DNA of 64,000 nt, taken from NCBI GenBank assembly GCA_009904015.1, contig WYEQ01000002.1, positions 1 to 64,000 of the forward strand. The letters are read 5' to 3'. Each line of letters begins with the position of its first letter. Position 1 is the stretch's first letter. Positions 17,542 through 26,704 of the stretch are shown here, piece after piece. The notes under the pieces were generated by a model that worked only from the letters and a program-made list of their open reading frames with translations, ran no database searches and was not told where the DNA came from. Both the position numbers and the translations under genes were made by a program. Origin of the DNA: Desulfurococcales archaeon. GTDB taxonomy: Archaea > Thermoproteota > Thermoprotei_A > Sulfolobales > Fervidicoccaceae.

Positions 17542-18425
17542 TTGTTGAGGAGCTTTTCGAGAGCTTCTTCCTCTTCCTGCTGCTAGCTGCTGTGGGGGAC
17601 ATAATAGTTGAGAGAAGCGGCGTCCTGAACCTGGGGATAGACGGGTTCATCACGCTTATCTTCGCTCTCTGCTACTCAGCGACAATTGCTTATGGGCCCG
17701 TTGCATCACTCGCCCTGGTACTGGTGGCTGGGGCTATCTACGCTCTGCTGATAGCGCTTTTCGTTAACCTTCTCCACTCATCCCACGTGCTGACGGGCCT
17801 TGTTACAAACATGGTTTTCTATGGCTTAAGCGTCCTAATAGGGTACTGGGGCCTCGACCTGGCCACAGAGAGAGGCGTGCCCAGAACCCTCTCGATAAGC
17901 ACCCCCCTGGATTGGCGCACTGTGCTGGCACTGAGCATCCTGGCTGTGTCTGCGACGTGGGTATTCCTGTACAGGACGAGGATAGGCACGGCCGTGAGGG
18001 CCTGCGGGTACAACCCGAGGTCAGCTGACTACCTGGGAGTTAACGTGTGGAGAACCAGGCTGTTATCCCTGGTTTTGGGCTACATAATTATTGCTCTTGG
18101 AGGATACGTTTACGTGTTGTTTTACAGCAAGGCCTGGACCCCCTACATAGGCATGGGCTACGGCTTCCTGGCACTGGCCCTTGCTATATCCTCCCTCTGG
18201 CACCCCCTCCTCATAACTCTGCCAACAGTGATTTTCAGTTACCTGTTGAGGTCGCTTTACGTCTACCAGCTGGAGTACGGCATATCCCAGTACATACTAT
18301 CAATGATTCCCTACCTCGCATCGATAGTCTTCATAACGGCCGTCATAGCGTCGCCGCTGGGGAAGAAGCTTCCCATCCCGAAGGCTCTAGGCGAGATTTA
18401 CTACAAGGAGGAGAGAGCTGCCTAG
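17538..18425 (+). CDS. nucleoside ABC importer permease 2 (BPD_transp_2 family)
   Basis: 295 residues, shorter partner of the preceding permease. Motifs: GVLNLGIDGFITL near the N-terminus, SSHVLTGLVTNMVFYGLS and RACGYNPRSADYLGVN, the usual cytoplasmic loop of this class. Ends 19 bases before the stop of the convergent nurA gene, so the two operons meet tail to tail. Confidence 0.92.
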   Translation: MIVEELFESFFLFLLLAAVGDIIVERSGVLNLGIDGFITLIFALCYSATIAYGPVASLALVLVAGAIYALLIALFVNLLHSSHVLTGLVTNMVFYGLSVLIGYWGLDLATERGVPRTLSISTPLDWRTVLALSILAVSATWVFLYRTRIGTAVRACGYNPRSADYLGVNVWRTRLLSLVLGYIIIALGGYVYVLFYSKAWTPYIGMGYGFLALALAISSLWHPLLITLPTVIFSYLLRSLYVYQLEYGISQYILSMIPYLASIVFITAVIASPLGKKLPIPKALGEIYYKEERAA

Positions 18426-18444
18426 CGGAATCCGAAGCCCCTTT

Positions 18445-19590
18445 TCAGCCAATTATGTGCATCAGCTTCTCGGGGTTCATGAGCGATAGCAGGGAGAGTA
18501 TGTCTCTTGACTCGCCGCTGGCCCTCTTAGCCACCTCTGCAAGAAGCTTCTGGTAAGCCGTTTGTCTAAGCTCCCTTGTCACGGCTGAGAAGACATCAGC
18601 GTAGTCTATGGGTGCGGGTATGCCTGAGCCAGCGCTTACATGCATGAGGCTCGATATGAGCTCATCCTCATCGAGGGAGTCGCTGGTAACGTACTCTATC
18701 TTTGTTGATGTGGGATAAATAGTTCTGTGGGCCCTGTAGAACGCAAGCTTGACGGCGTATCCTTCCGGCATGTTGTTAACGAGGCTCTCGTACCAGCGAA
18801 TCCTTGTTTCAAGCCACCTCCTGTTCACCCCCGGCTTCTCCCTCAGCCTGAGGAGCTCGTTGTAGATGTCTATGTGGTTGCCGGCAACCAGGTACTCCCC
18901 CGGGCTGAGCACGAGGCTCAGGACAGCCTTATCGCTAAGCCTCAGCTTATGGAATCCCAGGATATTGACTATGTCTCTGGAGTAGCTTCTCTTGAGGACA
19001 CCCACGACAGCTGTATCCGTCTTGTCAGCGAGCCTGAGGACCTCACCGGTTACCTCAACGGTCCTCGACAGCACGTCCTCGCCGCCCGCTGTCCTCGACG
19101 CGAATCCCCTAGGCACAATCTCGCCGTCAAGTAGGAGAACATCGAAGCTCAGCCTCCCCTTGCTCTTCTCCTCAAGGAGCCTCCTAGCCGTGAGCCTCTC
19201 GTAGTACTTGGCTACCCCCTCGGTTAAGTCCTCGTTGAACCATAGCTTAGCGTATAGCTTTGAGTCAACGCTGCTTCTCCCGCACCTAGAGCCGTAGAGA
19301 ACAGTCGCAACTATTATTATCCCCAGGTACCCGCCCACGAGCTCCACTGATGGAGCCGTGAATCCGGAGTCAACTGATAAGTAGCATAGCTGCTCAGGCT
19401 CAGATGCTCTCCCTATTCTCAGTAGGTCGGCCCTGCTCTCAATAGCTCTTCTCACGTCGCTTATCAGGCCTCTCACCTTCATTATCTCGTCGATCAGCTT
19501 TCCCGTCGCTTGCTCTAGCGCCTTCTCAACTATCTCGGGTGCAACGCCCACCGACTCCTCCGGAATCAGCTCACCTGCCCGGCTCTCCAA
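18445..19590 (-). CDS. nurA: NurA-family nuclease
   Basis: 381 residues. NurA domain: SVDSGFTAPSVELVGG with the first catalytic Asp near residue 73, VLLLDGEIVPRG, VVGVLKRSYSRD and, in the C-terminal part, a YADVFSAVTRE stretch where NurA normally has its last metal ligand. NurA is a 5'-3' exonuclease that acts inside the HerA hexamer ring during DNA end resection. The gene overlaps herA by 20 bases and follows it on the same strand. rad50 and mre11, often linked in other archaea, are not here. Confidence 0.85.
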   Translation of the reverse strand: MESRAGELIPEESVGVAPEIVEKALEQATGKLIDEIMKVRGLISDVRRAIESRADLLRIGRASEPEQLCYLSVDSGFTAPSVELVGGYLGIIIVATVLYGSRCGRSSVDSKLYAKLWFNEDLTEGVAKYYERLTARRLLEEKSKGRLSFDVLLLDGEIVPRGFASRTAGGEDVLSRTVEVTGEVLRLADKTDTAVVGVLKRSYSRDIVNILGFHKLRLSDKAVLSLVLSPGEYLVAGNHIDIYNELLRLREKPGVNRRWLETRIRWYESLVNNMPEGYAVKLAFYRAHRTIYPTSTKIEYVTSDSLDEDELISSLMHVSAGSGIPAPIDYADVFSAVTRELRQTAYQKLLAEVAKRASGESRDILSLLSLMNPEKLMHIIG

Positions 19591-21079
19591 CCTCCCTCAC
19601 CCTTATTAGCATTGGGTACTTCAGGGGGTTGCCGAGGCCGGCGAAGAAGAACTCCCTTGTCTCGAGCAACGATAGGGACTCGGGCCTAATCCCGGCCAGG
19701 TCAACGAAGTTCCTCAGCTGCTCGTAGTCGTAGGGTGTCTGAAGCCTGCTGAAGAACACCGTGTTGACGTTGTTTCTGACGTCCGGCGATAGGTCTATGA
19801 CCCTTTGGCTGGCCAGGAGCACTCCCAGGCCCCACTTCCTCCCCTCCCTCAGCGTCTTCTCTATGAGGGCGCTCGATGGGCTGCAGCCCTGCATGCAGGC
19901 GTAGTTGTGAGCCTCATCAACAACTATGAGAGTGTTGGCTGGCTCGAGCTTCTCGGACACCATGTCCCAGAGCCTCTCGAGGAATCCCTTAACGATGGCT
20001 CTCCTAGCCTCTGTCTCAACCGTGCTGAGGTCCACAATCAGTAATCTATCCCTCCTCGCCTTCTCTACTAGCTCGTTGATTGTTAAGGACATGTTGTTAA
20101 GCCTCTTAACGTAGGTCTCAGCGAAGAGAGCTATGTAAAGAGCCAGCTTCATACAAGTGCTTTGGCGAGCCCCCAAATCGTCTGCGACATCAGCAGTGGT
20201 CTTCGCCAGCTCGCTTGCTTTCCATCCCTTCTTTCTAGATAGCTCGAGGGTCCTCTTCTCGAGAATCTCTCTGCTTATGTTTATCTCCATCTTTTTTAGG
20301 TCGTTTAGGTCTTGGTAGTCCTTACAAGGGCCTGAGCCACCGCACAGGATGTAGCGAATGAGAGCTAACGGTACATACTCCTCGAAAAGCCTCTCGGCCG
20401 AGCCGATGGTCGCGATTAACCCATCAGATATAGTTTCAACGTCGAGAACAACCTCGTCTGCCCTGACCACCTTACTTCTCCAGTACGGGGCGTAGTCCAT
20501 CCCGGTGTGGTCAAATACGATCACGCTCCAGCCAGTCTTTTCCAGCACCTCGTCTATTATTGCTTTGACGAGCCTTGACTTGCCTGTGCCCGTTGTCCCA
20601 ACAACAGCTATGTGGTAGCGAAGTGCCTCGGCTCTGAATGGAATCTGGAGACCACTGTGTTTGTGAAGACCTATAGCCAGGCCCTCGCCGAGCTTCAGGT
20701 CAAGCTCTCCTGGAGACTCAACAACGCTTACCCTGGACCTGGGGTTTGGAGGGCTGGATGGAGGGTCGATCCTTCCATCGATAATCTCCCCTATAATCCT
20801 GACGAAAGATGTCTCGTAGGGAATATCTAAACCCTCATCAGCTATCTCGGGCTTCTCGATAACAGCTGACCTCTGGCTCGGGTTAAGTAATGGGTCAAGC
20901 TTGGTGACGTACCTCAGAACGCCGAGGAACCTCCTCGAGAACTTGGCGTCATCGATTACGACTAGGGCCTCCTCCCTGACGAACTGCTCAGCGCCCTTGA
21001 ATATCAGGACGGGGGCTTCATAGGACCGCGCGCTCGAGGCTACAACTCCTATCTCACGCAAGAAGAGAGCACCATCCAT
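19571..21079 (-). CDS. herA: HerA-type DNA translocase
   Basis: 502 residues, normal HerA length. N-terminal HAS beta-barrel (EIGVVASSARSYEAPVLIFK), then the FtsK/HerA ATPase core: Walker A GTTGTGKSRLV near residue 160, Walker B TLIVVDEAHNYA near residue 385, and the RVIDLSPDVRNNVNTVFFSR arginine-finger segment. Acts with NurA to open and resect DNA ends; homologous pairs have also been drafted into defence systems, but both partners here look like the housekeeping form. ATG 21079 has no clear ribosome-binding site, so the message may be leaderless. Confidence 0.87.
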   Translation of the reverse strand: MDGALFLREIGVVASSARSYEAPVLIFKGAEQFVREEALVVIDDAKFSRRFLGVLRYVTKLDPLLNPSQRSAVIEKPEIADEGLDIPYETSFVRIIGEIIDGRIDPPSSPPNPRSRVSVVESPGELDLKLGEGLAIGLHKHSGLQIPFRAEALRYHIAVVGTTGTGKSRLVKAIIDEVLEKTGWSVIVFDHTGMDYAPYWRSKVVRADEVVLDVETISDGLIATIGSAERLFEEYVPLALIRYILCGGSGPCKDYQDLNDLKKMEINISREILEKRTLELSRKKGWKASELAKTTADVADDLGARQSTCMKLALYIALFAETYVKRLNNMSLTINELVEKARRDRLLIVDLSTVETEARRAIVKGFLERLWDMVSEKLEPANTLIVVDEAHNYACMQGCSPSSALIEKTLREGRKWGLGVLLASQRVIDLSPDVRNNVNTVFFSRLQTPYDYEQLRNFVDLAGIRPESLSLLETREFFFAGLGNPLKYPMLIRVREVGEPGR

Positions 21080-21179
21080 AATATAACATAGGATAGACGA
21101 GAAGAAAACCTTAACTTCGAAATCATTGTTTGTATTTGGGATTGTCCTTGAGGCTGATTATACTTAACATACGAACAAC

Positions 21180-22000
21180 TTCGGCATAGTGGCCAAGGTG
21201 AATGAGCTTTTAGTTGCCAACCCGTACTATCCATAGGGATACTTATCCTAACACTAGCGCTGGCAGACATAGTTGGGGGTTCGTGGGTTATTAGTGCCCA
21301 CGCCCGGCCTTTAGGTTAAAGGAAGCCTATCTAGGCATAACGCTTTTAGCTTTTGGTGATTTGATAATAACAATTGCCTAGAATTACGAATTGCTAGTGG
21401 GCAGTACAACCTGTGTTTCTTTTATAGACACGTTCAGCTTTGTTTGTGGAAAAACCAGATTCACAGTAGCCGCTTAAGTTCCGCTTGGAATAGCGATTTT
21501 GGTATACTTGTATGTAGAGATTTTAGCTCACTCACCTTTCTCAAGAATGCTAAAGGCTATTCGAGACGCTGAGGTAGCAGCGAATATTTACGGTAAAGAT
21601 ATAGTCAAGGCAGGAGCGCAGACGCTTATAATAGGGGGCGCTATAGCCGCTGTGGCAGGTGCGTTATGGGCTTTGTATACTGGGAGCATGAAAGCAACCA
21701 CGTACACAAGAGTAACTTAGACCTTCTGGCCATGGGCTTTCATGAGGCTGGGGAGACAGGGAATAACTTAGCGTGCTAGTCGGCGTTTTGCTATACGCAG
21801 TGGCGAGAACAGCAATCATAATTTACAAGGGAGCTATATCAGCTGTTCTAGGAATCGTGCCTCAATGGCTTGAGTACATATTAATAGGCTTGATAATAGT
21901 CCTGGTAGTTTTGTTCAGGCCAAAGGGTATTCTGCCTGAGAAACCTGTTCTCACATTATCTAAGGATAAAATAAAGAAGATATTTGAAGAAACTGAATAA
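21180..22000 (+). pseudogene. decayed LivM-type branched-chain amino acid permease
   Basis: The remains of one permease are spread over different frames. 21238-21390 reads ILTLALADIVGGSWVI then RPAFRLKEAYLGITLLAFGD (the LivM lRLrGdYLAivTLgfge region); 21499-21717 reads SRMLKAIRDAEVAANIYGKD and GAIAAVAGALWALYTG; 21773-22000 reads VLVGVLLYAVARTAIIIYKG and ends in LIIVLVVLFRPKGILPEK, the classical LivM C-terminus. Several in-frame stops and at least two frameshifts separate these blocks. No LivH, LivG, LivF or LivK is adjacent, so this is an isolated relic of a lost importer. Confidence 0.82.
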
Positions 22001-22007
22001 AAATTAC

Positions 22008-22379
22008 TTATTTCTCCGTAGATATCGTTGTTGTAATTCTTTTTTCTATAGCCTCCCTGTGAAGACTTATTCCGAGCTTTCTACTTATTAACTGTAAACC
22101 TGCCCATAAAGCTGAGGTCGCTATTGTCATAGCTACGCCGTTTGTTGCCATTTCATGTAGTGCTATAGACCATTCCTCAGGGTTCTGCATAGCTGTTAGG
22201 AAAGGAGGCCATGGAACAACTTCTCCGTGCCAAATATGCTCTAGTGCTAGAAGCCCTGCTCCTCCCCATAACAGGACTTCCAGCATGCCAAGATTTATCT
22301 TCTCCGCCAGACCCCTACTTATCCTTTTTACAATACTCACTATTACTGCCAATGTCAAGGGAACTATAAAGCATGCCAT
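22008..22379 (-). CDS. small three-helix membrane protein
   Basis: 123 residues, not recognised. Three hydrophobic segments (about 3-19, 33-51, 72-98). The second carries LLWGGAGLLALEHIWHGE. The same layout and a related block (LMLWGATLMAFVDHIF) occur in the small protein encoded divergently at 22478. The basic C-terminal tail suggests a cytoplasmic end. It lies tail to tail with the LivM relic. The histidines in the membrane could bind haem; this is only a guess. Confidence 0.6.
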   Translation of the reverse strand: MACFIVPLTLAVIVSIVKRISRGLAEKINLGMLEVLLWGGAGLLALEHIWHGEVVPWPPFLTAMQNPEEWSIALHEMATNGVAMTIATSALWAGLQLISRKLGISLHREAIEKRITTTISTEK

Positions 22380-22477
22380 AATGCTTCACCGGTCTTAACG
22401 GTTAATTATTGTTAATTAAACAAAAAATATTTTTCTTTTCTTATTTTTATTTTTAGTTAAAAGCTAGGTGTTGGTCC

Positions 22478-22762
22478 TTGTGGCTACTAGTATTGAACTA
22501 CGCTGCCATATTCTCTACCTTGGCATGGTACGCTCTCAAGGCTAACAACAAAGACTATTGCCTAAACTATTTGTCATTGATGCTTTGGGGAGCAACACTA
22601 ATGGCGTTCGTCGACCATATATTTAGTTACGCCAGAGGAGAGGGTTTTTTTGAACTCAGCTCAGATTCATTGGCTCTGGGCTTTTCATTGGTTGCGGTTG
22701 CTTTGATGATCTGGCTAGTTATACTCCTATACAAAGATCCATTGAAAGTTCTGAAATTATGA
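22478..22762 (+). CDS. small three-helix membrane protein, related to the divergent neighbour
   Basis: 94 residues, three hydrophobic segments (1-20, 31-50, 66-86), not recognised. LMLWGATLMAFVDHIFSYAR resembles the central helix of the protein at 22008-22379 (W-G...A...E/D-H-I, then G-E), so the two are probably paralogues. TTG 22478 follows an AGGTG site. It is followed 88 bases later by the Tat-exported flavoprotein gene, with its own promoter, and may serve as a membrane partner for it (inference). Confidence 0.6.
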   Translation: MWLLVLNYAAIFSTLAWYALKANNKDYCLNYLSLMLWGATLMAFVDHIFSYARGEGFFELSSDSLALGFSLVAVALMIWLVILLYKDPLKVLKL

Positions 22763-22850
22763 TTAAACGCGCAAGCTTTTTTCATTATTAAATTAATCAA
22801 AAAAATATAAATAATAAATAATAAATATAAAATATATTTAGAGTGAAAGT

Positions 22851-24374
22851 ATGTCCTCTTCTGAGAAACCCAAATTTTCTCGAAGAGAGTTTCTAGCTGG
22901 AGTAACGGGAGCTGTTGTTGGATTAGTTGCTGGTGCGGCTGTTGGTAGTGCTGTTTCCCCTAGAAAGATAACAGAGACGGTTACTCAAACTCAGGAAATA
23001 ACTAGAACAGCAACGCAGACCGTTACTGTTGGCCCCCCTTCACCTCCATCCGAGGAGTACGATATTGTTATCGTTGGAGCAGGTATGGCTGGATTAACTG
23101 CAGCTATAGCTGCTTATGAGGCTGGTGTTAGAAAAATAGTTGTTCTCGAGAAAGCTCCCATACCGGGGGGCAACTCGTCAGTTGCTGGCGGAGCCTTCTT
23201 AATATCGACTCCGGATTTCCCGCCCTCAGATTACGTTAACTACGTTATGAAGATTACACAAAATAAGGCTGTACCGGAGCTTATACAAGTGCTAGCTGAA
23301 AAATCATACGAGACAGTTATGGAGTGGCTACCAAAAGTTGCTAACGTTAAGTTCTTACCTAAAGAAAAATGGTTATCTTCCAACGCACCAGGAGTTGATG
23401 GAGGAGGCCCTGCCTTAATGAAAAGCATGATTGAAGCAGTGAACCAGCGAGGAATACCCATTTTAACAGAAACCATAGCCGTTTCTCTCCTTGTGGATTT
23501 AAAAGGCGAGGTTGTTGGCGTAAGGGCACTAACAAAGAATGGCTACAAAGACTTTAAAGCTAAGGCCACGATACTAGCATGCGGAGGGTTCCAAGCAAAC
23601 CAGGAGATGGTTATTAAGTACATATCACCCAAGGTAGCTTACAACGCGATCCTTAGGGGATTGCCTAACAACACTGGAGATGGCCACAGAATGCTCTTGG
23701 AAGTAAGGGCTAAGATGGTTTTCATGGACCAATACCACGGAGCAACTGTTCAGCCTGGAACATACGCTAATCCAGGGGGATTTTTCCCACAGGGTATAAT
23801 AGTTAATAAGTATGGCAAAAGATTCATTGATGAAGGAGTCGCTACGTACGTGGAAGCCGGAAAGGCCGCTCTTGAACAACCAGACGGACTAGCCTATATC
23901 ATATTGGATTCCGAAGGCCTTAAAAGAGTAAGTGCTTGGTGGCGTGACTACTTCCTGGTACAGTACAAAGGAAAACTTGTTGAGGCTAGTAGCATAGAGG
24001 AGCTGGCGAAAACATTTAACATCGACGTTGATGAATTGAAGAAAACAATCGAGGAGTTCAACAATGCCGTCAGGGATGGCTACACTGAAGGCATAACTCC
24101 ACCGAAAACCAAGAATACATATAGAATAGAGACGCCGCCTTTCTATGGTATAAACTACGTATGTGGAATAACCTTGACCTTTGGTGGTCCATTAGTAGAT
24201 AAGTATGCCCGTGTACTTGACCTGGAAGGGAAGCCTATACCTAGATTATATGCTGTTGGAGAGTTGACTGGAGGGTTCTTCTTCGAGAATTATCCAGGAG
24301 GAGGTAGCCTGGCTAGATGCGCCGTGTTCGGCCGAATTGCCGGTGAGCATGCTGCCTCGATTGTTAAAACTTAA
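22851..24374 (+). CDS. Tat-exported FAD-dependent fumarate-reductase-like flavoprotein
   Basis: 507 residues. Tat signal SRREFLAGVTGAVVG at residues 10-24, a Thr-rich linker, then a FAD domain: DIVIVGAGMAGLTAAIAAYE, VLEKAPIPGGNSSVAGG, ATILACGGFQAN, and the closing LYAVGELTGGFFFENYPGGG block. The capping domain holds GKRFIDEGVATY. This is the FccA/UrdA/KstD family, which adds electrons to a C=C bond of an external acceptor or runs the reverse reaction. No cytochrome domain is attached, so an external donor is needed. The acceptor (fumarate, urocanate, another acrylate) cannot be told. An AT-rich promoter (22795-22845) precedes the ATG. Confidence 0.85.
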   Translation: MSSSEKPKFSRREFLAGVTGAVVGLVAGAAVGSAVSPRKITETVTQTQEITRTATQTVTVGPPSPPSEEYDIVIVGAGMAGLTAAIAAYEAGVRKIVVLEKAPIPGGNSSVAGGAFLISTPDFPPSDYVNYVMKITQNKAVPELIQVLAEKSYETVMEWLPKVANVKFLPKEKWLSSNAPGVDGGGPALMKSMIEAVNQRGIPILTETIAVSLLVDLKGEVVGVRALTKNGYKDFKAKATILACGGFQANQEMVIKYISPKVAYNAILRGLPNNTGDGHRMLLEVRAKMVFMDQYHGATVQPGTYANPGGFFPQGIIVNKYGKRFIDEGVATYVEAGKAALEQPDGLAYIILDSEGLKRVSAWWRDYFLVQYKGKLVEASSIEELAKTFNIDVDELKKTIEEFNNAVRDGYTEGITPPKTKNTYRIETPPFYGINYVCGITLTFGGPLVDKYARVLDLEGKPIPRLYAVGELTGGFFFENYPGGGSLARCAVFGRIAGEHAASIVKT

Positions 24375-24401
24375 AGTTTTTTAATACATTCCATTTGTGC
24401 T

Positions 24402-24425
24402 AACCCTCCATAAAGGAGGGTTTTT
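24402..24425 (+). terminator. stem-loop with T run after the flavoprotein gene
   Basis: AACCCTCC / GGAGGGTT, eight perfect pairs around a five-base loop, running into five T. Looks like an intrinsic terminator. Confidence 0.65.
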
Positions 24426-24684
24426 GCACTTTTATTTCTTTTTTAATGGATTTTTCGGAGCGACGACTCTGCTGTACTTCTTTGTTTAACAATTAAAGTA
24501 TAATTTCTTAAAAATTTTATATGGTGTATTACGCGGCTGACAAAATCGAGAGTTGTATGTGATTAAAAGTTGCAAGAGGGTCTGAAAGCATAGCTACTGG
24601 AGCGGAGTATTTTTGAAGATTTGCAGTGCGAGCAGAGAAGTCGCCAAGAAGGAGGTTTCAGGGAATTGTGTCGCAGAGGTCATT

Positions 24685-24953
24685 CTGACCTCCTCCCCGC
24701 CCTGAAGGGTGAGGGCTCCCTTTAGGGGCTTCATTGGTTCCCCGCATCTGTTCGGGTTTACATCTGTCATTTGCGGGGCAGTCGGGGTGGTCAGAGATCC
24801 CCCCACAGCGTATTTGCCTAGTGGTTGCACTCCCCGCATCCCACGTGCTTAGGGGCAACCACAGCTTACGATTAACTCATCATCAAGGAAATAATTAAAA
24901 TGAGAAAGTTTATAAATCCTTCTATCCATCCCCGCCCTAAAAGGCGAGGCTTT
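24685..24953 (-). mobile_element. tnpB-less IS200/IS605-type element, copy A
   Basis: 269 bp on the minus strand. Left end: TTTTACAA flank (24964-24957) then GAAAGCCTCGCC and a hairpin CCTCGCC/GGGCGGGG. Right end: CCCTTCAGGGCGGGGAGG ending in GGTCAG at 24685. Between them about 190 bp are shared with copies B and C, including GGTTGCCCC, CACGTGG, GATGCGGGGA and CTGACCACCCCGACTGCC. There is no room for TnpA or TnpB. The right-end part could still encode an omega-like RNA; the bases after the end, its would-be guide, start AATGACCTCTGCG. Confidence 0.7.
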
Positions 24954-25048
24954 CAATTGTAAAAGCTGTGAATGATCAACGCCCCTCGCTCACAGAAAGC
25001 GATGGTTAAATGGTTCGTCAAACTACCGAAAAATAGTGAAAACTTCTC

Positions 25049-25999
25049 TTAGGGAGGCCTCCTTGCCAAGTCTTTAAGTAACTCTTTGTGTGGCTTCAGT
25101 GATTCGTAAAGCTCGTGTATTTCTCTCCAACTTATGACCCTTGTTCTGTCCTTTATCCTACTAAATGCCCCCCCAAGCTTTGGCTCAACCAGCTTCCTGG
25201 CTCTATCAGCTCTTGACTCATCGCTTACCACTAGCCATAGCTGTTCGCATCTCCACTTGTCGTAAGCATGCATCAGCCTAGATAGGGCTATATCGACATT
25301 TCCGCTCAGCTCAACTTCGAAGGCCTTGAGGGGAGAGTGGTTCTCTGAGTCTCTCCACGTGGCGTCTACTCTGTACAGCTTGTCAGGAGTCTCCTCCTCC
25401 TTTTTGGCTATGAAGCTGAGGTTCTCCCCCAGCTCGACTATCTCGTTGATGAGCTCGTCGTGGCTCGGGGCCTCCTCATGAATAGCTTTCATGGCACGGT
25501 TCCTGATAGCCTGAACAATTGCTGAGGAGTCCTCGGGTTTCAGCAACGAGAAGCCCAGGATTATCCACTTGCTCAGTGGCAGCTTGCTCGTCGATGTCCT
25601 TATGTCCTTGCAATCACCAAGCCTGAGAGGGTTATCATATTTTATTAGCCTATCGAACTCTATGACCCGCGCGTTTTCTTTCGGCTTAGGGAAGGGAGCG
25701 CTTGGAATCTCAACTGCCCTATAAGCATAGAGCCTTCTGAAACTTTCGCCATCAACCCTCTTTACATCCCTAACTATGAACTCCCCAGCAATGAGCCAGT
25801 CCTCCCTTTTTGATTTTGGGGCAGGCTTAGCTAGAACCAAGCACACGCTTCCCCTGGATAGCTTGTTTACTCTCGGATTTTTGCCTGGAGGAAAGTGGAA
25901 AACCGTGCAGTTCTTTTGCAAGCAGTTCTCAAACCAATCCATAGTCGTTAAAACAAACGCACCGTACTGAGAGCTAGACATATCTAAGTACCAAATCAA
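25049..25999 (-). CDS. EVE/PUA-like domain fused to a PD-(D/E)XK-like nuclease domain, hypothetical
   Basis: 316 residues. Residues 20-100 have the look of an EVE/PUA-type fold (DWFENCLQKN, then RGSVCLVLAKP, WLIAGEFIVRDVKRVDGE), the fold used to read modified bases. Residues 200-260 resemble a restriction-endonuclease core: YRVDATWRD with D212, then AFEVELSG with E228/E230, then a helix and EQLWLVVSDE. The third residue of the E-x-K motif is Glu here. Together this suggests a modification-dependent restriction enzyme, but that is inference. ATG 25981 is a possible shorter start. Stands alone next to element copy A. Confidence 0.6.
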   Translation of the reverse strand: MIWYLDMSSSQYGAFVLTTMDWFENCLQKNCTVFHFPPGKNPRVNKLSRGSVCLVLAKPAPKSKREDWLIAGEFIVRDVKRVDGESFRRLYAYRAVEIPSAPFPKPKENARVIEFDRLIKYDNPLRLGDCKDIRTSTSKLPLSKWIILGFSLLKPEDSSAIVQAIRNRAMKAIHEEAPSHDELINEIVELGENLSFIAKKEEETPDKLYRVDATWRDSENHSPLKAFEVELSGNVDIALSRLMHAYDKWRCEQLWLVVSDESRADRARKLVEPKLGGAFSRIKDRTRVISWREIHELYESLKPHKELLKDLARRPP

Positions 26000-26102
26000 T
26001 TACACGTTTAAGTTGTATTTGAACCTATCTTTAATTGCTAAAAATATTAACTTGCTCCTCGGCATATACAGTGAGCTTGGTTAAGAAATTGGGGAAAAAG
26101 AT

Positions 26103-26390
26103 TTATTTGAGCTCCTCCTCTGTTCTTCTTTTCTTAACTGCCCTGTCAAATATTATCCAGTTCCTGTACCACTCCTCGTTCTCTTTTCTCAGGAGCTCCA
26201 GCACCATTCTCGTCAGCTCCTTTGCTGATACCTCCGTTGCATTTGCTTCAAGAAGCTTAGCCTCAACAATCTTTGCTATCTTCCTTGATGCCTCGAGCGT
26301 CGCCCCCGCTTTAAGGCAACTAACAACTATCTTCTCCGGCGCGAACTCCTCCCTGCTTCCATCCCTCTTGACAACGAAAATTGTGGGCAT
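26103..26390 (-). CDS. stand-alone ATP-cone domain protein
   Basis: 95 residues: IFVVKRDGSREEFAPEKIV followed by a helical array ending LLRKENEEWYRNWIIFDRAV. This is the ATP-cone seen at the N-terminus of ribonucleotide reductase and in NrdR, here without zinc ribbon or enzyme domain. Probably a nucleotide-sensing subunit or regulator; partner unknown. ATG 26390 follows GGGGGT. Confidence 0.8.
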   Translation of the reverse strand: MPTIFVVKRDGSREEFAPEKIVVSCLKAGATLEASRKIAKIVEAKLLEANATEVSAKELTRMVLELLRKENEEWYRNWIIFDRAVKKRRTEEELK

Positions 26391-26704
26391 GTTTACCCCC
26401 CAATAATTACTATATTGTTATTCAGTAATATAAGCATGATACATAAACTTCGCCTATAACATGAAAAACCTATAATACTGTTTCGTTACTATAGATAATC
26501 TATTAGGCATCTAGCTAAACATTTCTTTTCAAGGAGACTGAAGCACTGCTTCTTGTAGTTGCCTATACAGCTGTTCCGGAGAACTGATTGACCTCGTTGA
26601 CGCGCAATGCTTCGAAAGATGAAGCTGTTCCTCGTCTCCTGTTTTGTTGAACGTTCAATATTAGATATAAGCTGTTCAGTGCTAACTATCATATTTGTGG
26701 GAAA
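26391..26704. other. intergenic, promoter region of pdxS
   Basis: About 310 bases without a credible gene between divergent genes. AT-rich around 26405-26450 (promoter side of the ATP-cone gene). I see no RNA or repeat. Confidence 0.4.

Noticed and set aside
19571-21079. HerA as part of a defence system (HerA with SIR2 or DUF4297)
   Set aside because: Its partner is a normal NurA and both have standard length and motifs, so the repair role is simpler.
26489-26692. 67-codon minus-strand frame before pdxS
   Set aside because: No ribosome-binding site, biased composition and it would occupy the pdxS promoter.
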